Assembly: GCA_002066995.1 (NCBI GenBank)
Contig: MWTC01000014.1
Span: 1-63,802 of the forward strand
DNA: 63,802 bases
Source: Sphingobacteriales bacterium UTBCD1
GTDB taxonomy: Bacteria > Bacteroidota > Bacteroidia > Chitinophagales > Chitinophagaceae
Direction of reading: 5' to 3'
The notes under the pieces are model-generated. The model made no database searches and was not told the origin of the DNA. It worked only from the letters and a program-made list of their open reading frames with translations. Positions 16,479-24,917 of the stretch are shown here, piece after piece. A program made the position numbers and the translations under genes. The stretch's first letter is position 1. Every line of letters starts with the position of its first letter.

Positions 16479-19442
16479 ATGCAACGAAATCACTTTTTTC
16501 TTGCATGCTTCTTTTTTATTTGTGCGCATTGCCGGGCACAGCAATACCCCTTTATTTATTATACACCCAATAACGGCTTAATCAACAGCCGGGTAAAAAG
16601 TATCAAACAGGACAGCAAAGGGTTTATGTATTTCATCACCCGCGGAGGACTTAGCATTTATGACGGCGCAAGATTCACCAACTATTCACAGCAGAACGGG
16701 CTGGCAAATGAGATAGTCAATGATATAGCAGAGATCACTCCAGATTCTTTTCTGATTGCCACGAATGTATCATCACTGAACACATTGGTAAAAGGCAGGA
16801 TCGGAAATTTTAAAACTGCTGATAATTTTTACCCGGTCATAAACCGTTTTTTCAAAAACAAGGAAGGCAACTGGTATGTTGCAGCTGATGAAGGGCTGTT
16901 TATATTCGATGGAAAACGTTTTGACCAGGTCCATTTGTTTAATAAACAGAATACCGAAATCGGGCAGGACATAAACCAGGTCAGCCAATGGAAAAATTTT
17001 CTCCTTTTAACAACATGGAGCAGTTTAATAAAAGAAAAGCTGATCGTTTATGATTTGCAGCAAAAAAAAGTAACGACCATTGAAACGCTCCATAATGTAC
17101 TTTCCACTACTGTAAACTCACAAGGACAAATCTGGGCAACAACCGACCAGGGAGCCCGGGAAATTGACACAACATCATTTAAAAAAGGCATCCTCAAATT
17201 TGTATCTCCTGATCTAAAAATTCAGGCTATAACAAAGCCGTACCTGCAGAATGTGGTTTTTGACAATGAAAACAACATGTGGCTTTTCAGCAAGGACAGT
17301 ATCTATAAACTCAGCCCGGATGGCAGCGGGTACCAAATGGTCATCTCCAAAAAAGGATTAAACACTACAAATCTCAGTGATATTTTTATTGACCGTGAAG
17401 GTATCACATGGATCGGAATAGATGGAAACGGCATAGCCAAACTAACCAATTCGGGTGTTGAAATGATCAATGCCCTTAACGGAACTCCTGCATTGATCAC
17501 TTCCATATTTCAGCAAAGAGACAGCACTTGGCTTTACAACAGCAGCAACAACAGTATGTATTGTATCAGCAAAAAAAATACATTGGCATTCCCTCTTCCG
17601 GGTAGCCAAACAAGTATTGAAAATATTTTTATCAATAAGGAGAAAATATATCTTGCCTATCAAAACAGGATCATTTCAGTTCCCGATAAAAATAATCCCA
17701 GGGCATACAATCATCCTGAACTGATCTGTGCTGCAGAGAATATTTCTTTTGGCGCCGGGCTACTGGATCCTTATGGTAATATTATCATTGAAGCCACTAA
17801 AGATGCTTCAACATTTTATATTTACGTAATCAGCAACAAAAAGATCATTGAAACGTATCCCATAGGCTTGGTTGCCGATCAGATGGTTCTTGACGGATTG
17901 GGGCAATTATGGGTCATCAACCGCCAAAACCAACTTTTGGTTTTTACACTTCATCCGGATGATCCGTCAAATTATCTCCACCTATTGAAAGATTATTCCA
18001 AAGAATTACCGGAGTTTAATCCACGCTCCTTAATAATTGATAAAGAAAATAATGCATGGATCGGGACCAGATATCAAGGTGTTTATTATTTACGTTTTAA
18101 AAGCCTCCGGTTAGATTCTGTCATGCAATTCACTACCGGGAACGGCCTGACGGACAATTTCATTTATACTCTTACCTATGACAGTTCCGGAAATATCTGG
18201 GCCGGAACACAAACAGGCCTGGATAAGATCTCTTTAAAAAACGGTCATTACATCATCAGCAATGTAAGTAAGAATAACAATTTTTTTCAGTCTGTACGCA
18301 AAATAACCGTTGCAAAAGACAATACGGTTCTGGCTCTTTTAATTGATGGTTCCCTGCTCAAAATAAATACGGGAGTTACGAAACAATCCGGCTATGCACC
18401 GCAACTCCTGATTGCAAATATGAAAGTGAATGGCACCTCCTATACTAAACCTTCAAATCAATTTTCTTTTGATCAAAATAACCTTTCTTTCAGTGTAACG
18501 GCGCCTTCATATTTAGATGAAAAATCTATCCGCTACAGTTTTCTTCTGGAAGGAAATGGTAATAATAACTGGAGTGAACCTTCCAACCAATCTGATTTCA
18601 ATTTCAACAACCTTTCACCGGCTTCTTATACTTTAAAAGTGAAATGTAATTTTCCGGGTGAACTATACTCTCCCCGGCTGCTCAGCTATTCTTTTATCAT
18701 TCATCCCCCCTGGTGGCAGACATGGTGGTTCAGAATTATAGCAGCAACAGCTATCCTTGGATTGCTGATCCTCTCTGTGCGGTATTATTTCAAAAGAAAA
18801 CTGGAAAAAACAAAGGCGCTGCTTGAAAAACAACAAGCCATTGAAAAAGAACGGACAAGGATCGCTACCGATATGCATGATGACCTGGGCTCGGGTCTTT
18901 CCAGGATAAAATTTTTAAGTGAAACGATCGGGATCAAAAAGCAGAAAGACGAACCGATCGAAGAAGATATCAGCAAAATCAGGAGTTACTCCCACGAAAT
19001 GATAGAAAAAATGGGAGAGATCGTATGGGCATTGAATGAAAAAAACGATTCATTGAGCGACCTGCTTTCTTTTACCCGGTCCTATGCTGTGGAATATTTA
19101 TCTCAAAACGGTATCCGCTGTACCATAGGAGCGCCGGAACAATTCCCGCAGGATTTTGTCAGCGGCGAGTTTCGCCGCAATATCTACCTTACAGTGAAAG
19201 AAGCATTGCATAATATTGTAAAACATGCGCAGGCAAGTCATGTCCTGGTGAAAATAGAAACTGATAAGCAATTGAACTTATATATCCGGGATGACGGTAT
19301 TGGCTTTGATAAAAGCAAGATCCGGCCCTTCAGCAACGGGTTATCCAATATGGAGAAAAGAATTAGTGAGATCGGGGGAAAATTGACCATTACAAGTGAA
19401 GAAGGAACCTCAGTCCTCATATCTGTACCGCTGAACCGCTAA
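16479..19442 (+). CDS. Propeller-type sensor histidine kinase, copy 2
   Basis: Complete 987-residue member. Signal peptide ending CRAQQ; periplasmic propeller (about 25-640; YTPNNGLINSRVKSIKQDSK is the usual first blade); Y_Y_Y domain (about 660-745); PPWWQTWWF and one TM helix (about 752-772); HisKA_3 with DMHDDLGSGLSRIKF, phospho-acceptor H800; HATPase with EALHNIVKHAQ, DDGIGFD and NGLSNMEKRI. Pairs with the regulator 48 bp downstream. The leader ATTTAAGCATGCAACG matches that of copy 3. Patches equivalent to 1-73, 225-638 and 730-770 of copy 1 are almost identical while the rest has diverged. Ligand unknown. Confidence 0.95.
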   Translation: MQRNHFFLACFFFICAHCRAQQYPFIYYTPNNGLINSRVKSIKQDSKGFMYFITRGGLSIYDGARFTNYSQQNGLANEIVNDIAEITPDSFLIATNVSSLNTLVKGRIGNFKTADNFYPVINRFFKNKEGNWYVAADEGLFIFDGKRFDQVHLFNKQNTEIGQDINQVSQWKNFLLLTTWSSLIKEKLIVYDLQQKKVTTIETLHNVLSTTVNSQGQIWATTDQGAREIDTTSFKKGILKFVSPDLKIQAITKPYLQNVVFDNENNMWLFSKDSIYKLSPDGSGYQMVISKKGLNTTNLSDIFIDREGITWIGIDGNGIAKLTNSGVEMINALNGTPALITSIFQQRDSTWLYNSSNNSMYCISKKNTLAFPLPGSQTSIENIFINKEKIYLAYQNRIISVPDKNNPRAYNHPELICAAENISFGAGLLDPYGNIIIEATKDASTFYIYVISNKKIIETYPIGLVADQMVLDGLGQLWVINRQNQLLVFTLHPDDPSNYLHLLKDYSKELPEFNPRSLIIDKENNAWIGTRYQGVYYLRFKSLRLDSVMQFTTGNGLTDNFIYTLTYDSSGNIWAGTQTGLDKISLKNGHYIISNVSKNNNFFQSVRKITVAKDNTVLALLIDGSLLKINTGVTKQSGYAPQLLIANMKVNGTSYTKPSNQFSFDQNNLSFSVTAPSYLDEKSIRYSFLLEGNGNNNWSEPSNQSDFNFNNLSPASYTLKVKCNFPGELYSPRLLSYSFIIHPPWWQTWWFRIIAATAILGLLILSVRYYFKRKLEKTKALLEKQQAIEKERTRIATDMHDDLGSGLSRIKFLSETIGIKKQKDEPIEEDISKIRSYSHEMIEKMGEIVWALNEKNDSLSDLLSFTRSYAVEYLSQNGIRCTIGAPEQFPQDFVSGEFRRNIYLTVKEALHNIVKHAQASHVLVKIETDKQLNLYIRDDGIGFDKSKIRPFSNGLSNMEKRISEIGGKLTITSEEGTSVLISVPLNR

Positions 19443-19485
19443 CTTTTGTTCTATTGCCAGGCTGCCCTTAAAAAAATAATTTTAT
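19437..19485 (+). promoter_or_regulatory. Element-type promoter before regulator 2
   Basis: CTAACTTTTGTTCTATTG (19437-19454) overlaps the kinase stop codon (TAA lies inside CTAAC). TAATTTTA (19478-19485) follows after 23 bp, one mismatch from TAnnTTTG, and ends five bases before the regulator ATG, implying a leaderless mRNA. Confidence 0.55.
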
Positions 19486-19490
19486 ACCAC

Positions 19491-20120
19491 ATGAGTATAT
19501 CACTGATCATTGTTGAAGACCTCAAAGAAGTAAGAGACGGGCTCAAAAATTTTATTGGCCTCAGCAGTGACTTCAAAGTTTTAGATACGTTTCAGACAGC
19601 AGAAGAAGCGCTGATTGAAATTCCAAGACTAAAACCTGATATTGTGATCATGGATATTAATCTTCCGGGCATGAGCGGGATCGAATGTATCAGGCTGATA
19701 AAAAATAAAACGCCGGCTACCCAGTTCATGATGTTCACGGTATATGAAAATGACGAAAAAGTCTTTGAAGCACTAAAAGCAGGTGCATCCGGTTATCTGT
19801 TAAAAAGTACCGGTCTTGTTCAATTAATTGAATCGCTTAAAGAACTTCATAATGGCGGCAGCCCGATGAGTGCTAACATTGCCCGCAAGCTGGTAAACGT
19901 ATTTCAAAAGAATGAAACCAATTTGCCGGAAATAGAAACACTTACATTTCGTGAAAATGAAATGCTCCAAATGCTCGCTAAAGGATTGTTGTATAAAGAA
20001 ATTGCCGACAAAATGAATATCTCTATAAATACGGTGAAACAGCATATCCACAACATTTACGAAAAGTTGCATGTGCAAAACAGGACAGAAGCCATCAACA
20101 AAGCTTTAGGGAAAAAATGA
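19491..20120 (+). CDS. NarL/FixJ-type response regulator, copy 2
   Basis: 209 residues from the ATG at 19491; the frame continues 45 bases upstream, but this ATG aligns with the other copies and fits the -7-like box. Receiver domain with VEDLKEVRDG, phosphoacceptor D55 (IVIMDINLPGMSG) and FMMFTVYENDEKVFEALKAG; C-terminal LuxR-type HTH with recognition helix NTVKQHIHNIYEKLHVQNRTEA. The recognition helix shares NTVKQHIH with copy 1, and the elements around both genes share the TTTTGT/TTTGT core. Cognate of kinase 2. Followed by a 240-bp gap that holds another element. Confidence 0.94.
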   Translation: MSISLIIVEDLKEVRDGLKNFIGLSSDFKVLDTFQTAEEALIEIPRLKPDIVIMDINLPGMSGIECIRLIKNKTPATQFMMFTVYENDEKVFEALKAGASGYLLKSTGLVQLIESLKELHNGGSPMSANIARKLVNVFQKNETNLPEIETLTFRENEMLQMLAKGLLYKEIADKMNISINTVKQHIHNIYEKLHVQNRTEAINKALGKK

Positions 20121-20192
20121 TTCCCAAAATTGATTTTAATGTCGCTTTCTCACGCCTGGCTAAGCTTAATTGATTTCACTTATATCAGTCCA

Positions 20193-20243
20193 CTAACTTT
20201 TGTTCTATTGTTGATGCATTGAAATAGTCAGAGCTTTATTTCA
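20193..20243 (+). promoter_or_regulatory. 18-bp element downstream of regulator 2
   Basis: CTAACTTTTGTTCTATTG (20193-20210), identical to the copies at 19437 and 22770. A weak -7-like TTATTTCA (20236-20243) follows at 25 bp, so a promoter here is less certain than elsewhere. The element would serve the NHL gene at 20362. A 34-residue frame (20248-20352) lies between them and shows no recognisable feature. Confidence 0.45.
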
Positions 20244-20361
20244 TACTATGAATAATGGAATTTTTTTGATCATTCCTTTCTTCGGCGTTGAACCTGCTGC
20301 CCCGCAGCAAAACCCGAATGTGAAGAGGTACAACAATAATAATCACAATTAAAACTGTAAT

Positions 20362-21426
20362 ATGATTCATTACAAAAAAATTCCGGGATTGATATTGCTC
20401 TGCACAAATTCTATAGTTTTTTCCCAAAATACAAAACAACCGGTTTATTATCCCGGCGCAATTATTATTGACAGTAAAAGTAATTTATATGTAAGCTGCA
20501 ATTCACAACAACCCGATATTGTCAGGATTACTCCCACCGGAGAAGGGACAGAATTTATTTCAACAACTTTGTATCGAAAAAAACCTTCAGAGAAATGGCC
20601 ATCAATCGAGTTATTTACCCCAGCAGGGATGGCAATTGATCAGGAAGATACAATTTATGTAGCTGACATAGGAGCCGGAAGTGTTCTTAAAATTTCGCCT
20701 GACGGACATGTAAAAGTTTATGCAGGTAACAAAGGCAGAGTACTAAAAGACGGGCCTGTTAGTATTGCCTCTTTTAACAAACCAAAATTTATTGCTATTG
20801 ACAAAAAGAAAAACCTTTATGTCAGTGATGAGGGCGGTGATGAAAGAAACAATACGGAATACGGAGTCATAAGAAAAATTACACCCCAGGGCATTGTATC
20901 AACTATAAAAGACCGCTCCGGTACGGAACTTCATTTTGATGCTGCCGGCATGGTGTGTGATTCCGGCGAGAATCTTTTTGTATGCGATCGGGCAGGCCGA
21001 TGTATCAAAAAAATTACACCTGATGGCAGCGTTTCCATAATGGGTGGCCTTTGCGGAAAGAGAAAGACTAACCCGGTATATAAAGAAGGCGATGTACAAA
21101 CTGCCGAGTTTATGGAACCCTGGTACATCGCACTTGGGAAAAACGGAGAAATATTTTTTTCCGACATCAGGCTAAACCGCATCATAAAAATTTCAAATAA
21201 AAAAATTTCTACTGTTGCCGGTAATAGCACCATTGATTTGGGAGGCGGGAATATACAGGGATATTCAGAAGCAGGATACAAAGATGGTGAAGCAAAAAAA
21301 GCATTATTCAACGAACCGTTGGGAATCACCTTTGATAAGAATGGTAATTTATTCATAGCTGACGGAATCAATCATTGTATTCGAAAACTCTCACCAAATG
21401 GAATAGTAAGTACATTTTATAAATAA
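20362..21426 (+). CDS. Secreted NHL-repeat beta-propeller protein
   Basis: 354 residues with a signal peptide (GLILLCTNSIVFSQ). At least five NHL-type blades are visible, each built as PxGIAxDxxGNLYVADxxNxxIRKITPDG, for example MAIDQEDTIYVADIGAGSV, IAIDKKKNLYVSDEG and ITFDKNGNLFIADGINHCIR. NHL propellers bind proteins or small ligands; some have lyase or lactonase-like activity, for which nothing specific is seen here. It is the first gene behind regulator 2 and is followed after 6 bp by the ZU5-like gene, so the two are co-transcribed and probably under regulator 2. Confidence 0.85.
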   Translation: MIHYKKIPGLILLCTNSIVFSQNTKQPVYYPGAIIIDSKSNLYVSCNSQQPDIVRITPTGEGTEFISTTLYRKKPSEKWPSIELFTPAGMAIDQEDTIYVADIGAGSVLKISPDGHVKVYAGNKGRVLKDGPVSIASFNKPKFIAIDKKKNLYVSDEGGDERNNTEYGVIRKITPQGIVSTIKDRSGTELHFDAAGMVCDSGENLFVCDRAGRCIKKITPDGSVSIMGGLCGKRKTNPVYKEGDVQTAEFMEPWYIALGKNGEIFFSDIRLNRIIKISNKKISTVAGNSTIDLGGGNIQGYSEAGYKDGEAKKALFNEPLGITFDKNGNLFIADGINHCIRKLSPNGIVSTFYK

Positions 21427-21432
21427 TTGATC

Positions 21433-22773
21433 ATGAAAAAAACATTTCTTTTATTGATATTATTATACTCAATAAACTCTTTGGCACAGGTTAAAAAAAT
21501 AAATTCTTCCGCAAAGCCGTATGTTACTCCCTCAGGAACTCCGTTTGGAAAAATTACCAGTGCAAAAATTGATACTCTTGGTGGTAAATTAAGATCAGAA
21601 GATGGCGGGCTTGAGGTGATCATTCCAGAAGGTGCACTGGATACCGGCACAACAATTTCAATCCAATCCATCCACAATGAGTTAAATGAAAATGACCAAG
21701 GCGCATACCAACTGGAGCCATCAGGAATACAGTTTAAAAAACCTTTGCAGCTGATTTTTCATTTCAACGATGCTAATGCTAACCTTAAACGAATTGCATG
21801 GCAGGATGAACAGGGTATTTGGCACAGTATAAAAGATGCGATTACAGATACTGTGCAAAAAAATATTTCTTGCTTTGCATCACATTTCAGCCGTTGGTCA
21901 AGGTTTGATAAAATATATTTAAGCCCTAATAAAGCAAGAGTAAAGGTTAATAAAACTATCTCGCTTACCATTATCAGCCTCGATAACATCAGGGACCGGC
22001 TGGGTGATGAACTTACAGCATCATCGGATGATAACAGTGATGATGCACTGTTAACTGCACCTCATCCTGACCATTATTATAGCAGAGAATGGACTGCAAA
22101 CGGAATTGTCAACGGAGATAATACAGTCGGAACAGTAACGAAACAAGACAACCGTCATGCGATTTACAAAGCTCCCGGCGCTACTCCGCAAAATAACCCG
22201 GTAGCAGTCTCCGTACAGATTTATTCAAATAATGAATCAAATAAATTATTGCTGACCAGCAATATTGATGTATTTGATGGCTGGCATTATACCTTTATCG
22301 GTTATAGTTCCAAAGGATGTTTCAAAATGATTGATTCCTCCAGTTGTGATATCAGAGTTCAAAACAATAAAATAGAAGTTTCAAATATTATAAACTACAA
22401 ACCCTGGAGCGACTGGCCTCAATGCGATGCCCCCGCCTGTAACATTGAATGGACAAATAAGGATACTTGGAAAGGTTTGGTTGAAATAGGTGGCGCAGCA
22501 AATGCACAGTTTACAGGCGCCGCTGAAAACAGCCCTGCCAAAATTTATATTTCGTTAATACCAGCTATGGGTAATACGCCTTCGGCAAAAGAAACCTGCC
22601 CCAAAGACACAAGAGTAATACCAAGTATGCCCATGCCGGCAATGCCCAATTATATTTCATTTGATATTACAGGACCGGATACTGTGCTGATTCATTTCGG
22701 GGGCAAAAGCGGAACCAATGTGCTGAATAGCGTTGTAAACGGAGATGGTTTTGTTATAAGAGTAACAAAATAA
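21433..22773 (+). CDS. Secreted ZU5-like domain protein, copy 3
   Basis: 446 residues from the ATG at 21433 (a TTG six bases earlier is less likely). Signal peptide LLLILLYSINSLAQ; ZU5-like region about residues 35-150 (AKIDTLGGKLRSEDGGLEVI, PEGALDTGTTISIQ, LEPSGIQFKKPLQLIF); a segment with IYKAPGATPQNNPVAV shared with the other copies; then a Cys-rich beta part with DAPACNIEWTNKD, and a terminus in IRVTK. Its stop codon is embedded in the element that precedes the next gene. Unlike copy 2 it is full length, which lets the truncation of copy 2 be recognised. Function unknown. Confidence 0.8.
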   Translation: MKKTFLLLILLYSINSLAQVKKINSSAKPYVTPSGTPFGKITSAKIDTLGGKLRSEDGGLEVIIPEGALDTGTTISIQSIHNELNENDQGAYQLEPSGIQFKKPLQLIFHFNDANANLKRIAWQDEQGIWHSIKDAITDTVQKNISCFASHFSRWSRFDKIYLSPNKARVKVNKTISLTIISLDNIRDRLGDELTASSDDNSDDALLTAPHPDHYYSREWTANGIVNGDNTVGTVTKQDNRHAIYKAPGATPQNNPVAVSVQIYSNNESNKLLLTSNIDVFDGWHYTFIGYSSKGCFKMIDSSSCDIRVQNNKIEVSNIINYKPWSDWPQCDAPACNIEWTNKDTWKGLVEIGGAANAQFTGAAENSPAKIYISLIPAMGNTPSAKETCPKDTRVIPSMPMPAMPNYISFDITGPDTVLIHFGGKSGTNVLNSVVNGDGFVIRVTK

Positions 22774-22817
22774 CTTTTGTTCTATTGTTATAAAATAACC
22801 AAGCCGGTAAGTTTACC
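22770..22817 (+). promoter_or_regulatory. Element-type promoter before family A copy 2
   Basis: CTAACTTTTGTTCTATTG-type element starting in the last codon of the ZU5-like gene (here ATAACTTTTGTTCTATTG, 22770-22787), exactly 20 bp, then TAAGTTTACC (22808-22817; seven of eight TAnnTTTG positions). The ATG at 22834 follows 17 bp later. Confidence 0.6.
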
Positions 22818-22833
22818 ATTGAAATTACAGGTA

Positions 22834-23544
22834 ATGAATAAAAGAAATTTTACAGTTGCTGTGTCCCTGGCAATATTTCTTTGTACCTGTCAAAAATCTT
22901 TGGCACAAACTATTGTGAAAAAAGGAGCAAAATATGACACCATCATCAGGAAGCATACAACCAACCCGCCTAAAAAGAAAGTGGTCAAAAAAGATCCTCC
23001 GCCTCCTGTTTCAGCAGATACAGCCAAAAAAGCAGTAGTCATTCCCTTACCTGTTCCGGAATTTATCAACCAGCCTTATTATTTTGACATAAACAGCAAC
23101 AAGCTGATAAAACTGGAAAACACCACAGCCCAAATGGTAACCAAAAAGAAAACATTTGGTTTAAAAGGAGCCAAACAATCACTGACGATGGAAGGAGTTT
23201 CTTCCAGGGCCCGGTTCTCCGCAAAAAAAGATATTTCATTTCTCATCAAGACAAGCGGAGATGTGATTGATCTTACCTCATATATCAGGTTATACCAGTT
23301 TATTCCTTCGGAACAAAATCGTGAGGTTACGATCAATACCAAAGAAGGTGTGCTGGCGGATAAAGAAGATGCAAAGGGGAAATTGATCAGCTTCAGTGTA
23401 AAATCATTATCACCGGACACCTACCAGATTCTGTTATCCGAAGAGCCGGATGCCGGAGAATATGCCTTTGTCTGGGTAAAAAACATGGAACTGAAAGAAT
23501 TCACGGTCTTTGCATTCGGTATTGACTGGAAAAGCAGTAATTGA
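22834..23544 (+). CDS. Secreted protein, family A copy 2
   Basis: 236 residues from the ATG that starts the signal peptide (FTVAVSLAIFLCTCQKSLAQ); the upstream in-frame TTG at 22777 lies in the promoter. A Pro/Lys-rich linker (about residues 45-80) precedes a conserved beta domain: YYFDINSNKLIKLENTTAQM near the start, and GEYAFVWVKNM...FTVFAFGID at the end. The same opening and closing motifs occur at 24241 and in the broken copy at 15801. Unknown function; the pattern suggests a secreted beta-sandwich. Behind it lies another 18-bp element. Confidence 0.8.
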   Translation: MNKRNFTVAVSLAIFLCTCQKSLAQTIVKKGAKYDTIIRKHTTNPPKKKVVKKDPPPPVSADTAKKAVVIPLPVPEFINQPYYFDINSNKLIKLENTTAQMVTKKKTFGLKGAKQSLTMEGVSSRARFSAKKDISFLIKTSGDVIDLTSYIRLYQFIPSEQNREVTINTKEGVLADKEDAKGKLISFSVKSLSPDTYQILLSEEPDAGEYAFVWVKNMELKEFTVFAFGIDWKSSN

Positions 23545-23552
23545 GCCGCTCA

Positions 23553-23570
23553 CTAACTTTTGTACTATTG
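23553..23570 (+). promoter_or_regulatory. 18-bp element before the beta-barrel gene
   Basis: CTAACTTTTGTACTATTG stands 38 bp before the ATG at 23609. At 20 bp no clear -7 box is present (TTACAATA at 23595 is the nearest A+T-rich candidate), so it may be a binding site with a weak promoter. Confidence 0.5.
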
Positions 23571-23608
23571 GCCGGCAGGGATGTTTATCAGAACTTACAA
23601 TAAAAACC

Positions 23609-24238
23609 ATGAAAAAGATTCTTTTCATTGCGTGGATGCTGGCACCGCACTGCCTGTTTGCGCAATTAGAGATCGGCCTGAAAGGAGGATTGAATTTTGC
23701 TAATGTGTCCGGTGCTTCCTCTATCAATAGCAGCAATCGCTCCGGCTTTTTTTTCGGGGTTTTCCTGGCGCCTTCAGGGAAAGGAGTTCTCTCTTCCCGC
23801 CATGAATTGGAATATTCGAAGCAGGGATACAATTTTGCTTCGGGCAATAATACCGGCAAGGTTAACCTTGATTATATCATTTTGCCGCAACTAATGGGAA
23901 TCAACATTACAAAATTTGTCCAGATCCAGCTCGGCGCTCAGATGGCTTTTCTCATCAATGCAAAAGCAGACAGCACCAACAGCGGGGGTTCCACCGGCCC
24001 GTACAGTTCGGTTATGGACTATTACAACAAATTCGATTACGGGTTTGCAGCAGGCGCAGAAATTCATCCTGTCTCGGGGTTATTGATCGGAGCCAGGTAT
24101 AATATCAGCCTGGGAAAATTATATAAAGACATCCAGTCCGGCCAGATGCCATCCTTTACTGCAGCCGATGCCAAAAACAATGTTGTACAGATATTCGCCG
24201 GTTGGATATTCGGAAATCATTCATCGAAAAAGAAATAA
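23609..24238 (+). CDS. Small outer-membrane beta-barrel protein
   Basis: 209 residues. Signal peptide (ILFIAWMLAPHCLFAQ), then an alternating pattern typical of the Bacteroidota outer-membrane beta-barrel families (LEIGLKGGLNFANVSG, HELEYSKQGYNF, YIILPQLMGINI, QIQLGAQMAFLI, YGFAAGAEIHPVSGLLIGAR, NNVVQIFAGWIF). Eight strands are likely by length. The frame is open about 100 bases further upstream, through the regulatory element; the chosen ATG has the signal peptide. Two bases separate its stop from the next ATG, so it is translated together with family A copy 3. Substrate or partner unknown. Confidence 0.87.
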   Translation: MKKILFIAWMLAPHCLFAQLEIGLKGGLNFANVSGASSINSSNRSGFFFGVFLAPSGKGVLSSRHELEYSKQGYNFASGNNTGKVNLDYIILPQLMGINITKFVQIQLGAQMAFLINAKADSTNSGGSTGPYSSVMDYYNKFDYGFAAGAEIHPVSGLLIGARYNISLGKLYKDIQSGQMPSFTAADAKNNVVQIFAGWIFGNHSSKKK

Positions 24239-24240
24239 CC

Positions 24241-24888
24241 ATGAGAAAACTGTTCTTTTTCCTTTCATCTGTCCTCTTTGGAACCGGATTGCTGGCACAG
24301 AATTATCCCGATCCTGAATTCAGCAATGAAGTGTATTTTTTAAAAAAAACGGATAATAATAAACTGGTCCGGCTCGAAAAAGAAAGTGCAAAAATGAATT
24401 CTTCTCAAGGAACATTCAAGGGATCGGAAATAAGTTATTCATTCCAGGGAACAAGATCATCGTCACGCCTGGAAAGCGAAAGATCCCTCTCCTTTGTCAT
24501 CTCAACCGGAACATCAGGTTCTTCACCGGTTACGGCATCAAAATCATCTGATTCGGCCATGGCAGCAAACGGCGTGGATCCAAACATGTTTTCAGGGATG
24601 ATGAGCCAGATGAATGATCCTTCAAAAACATTCACGCTGTATAAAATGGATATCAGCAAAGGGGAGAGAAAAATCATCATTCAAAAGACCCCCGGGATCA
24701 ATCCATTTGGCAGCCATAAAATACAATCGAGTGACAAATACACTTTCAGCGCTAAAAAAATAAGAGACGGCTACTGGGAGTTTATAATTGACAAAAAGCT
24801 TCCTAAAGGAGAATATGCTTTCTTAATGACAGTAATGGGGATGGGAGGCATGGGCGATGTCATAATATTTGCTTTCGGGGTAGATTGA
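24241..24888 (+). CDS. Secreted protein, family A copy 3
   Basis: 215 residues with signal peptide (FFFLSSVLFGTGLLAQ), directly followed by NYPDPEFSNEVYFLKK and KLVRLEKESAKM, both recognisable in the broken copy at 15801. A Ser-rich middle segment, the line ERKIIIQKTPG, and the ending GEYAFLMTVMG...VIIFAFGVD complete the family pattern. The gene sits 2 bp behind the beta-barrel gene and 29 bp before kinase 3. Position before a kinase is shared with the broken copy, so family A may be linked to kinase signalling, for instance as a sensed envelope protein; this is inference. Confidence 0.82.
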   Translation: MRKLFFFLSSVLFGTGLLAQNYPDPEFSNEVYFLKKTDNNKLVRLEKESAKMNSSQGTFKGSEISYSFQGTRSSSRLESERSLSFVISTGTSGSSPVTASKSSDSAMAANGVDPNMFSGMMSQMNDPSKTFTLYKMDISKGERKIIIQKTPGINPFGSHKIQSSDKYTFSAKKIRDGYWEFIIDKKLPKGEYAFLMTVMGMGGMGDVIIFAFGVD

Positions 24889-24917
24889 AACTTGTCCTTT
24901 TTTCGATACATTTAAGT

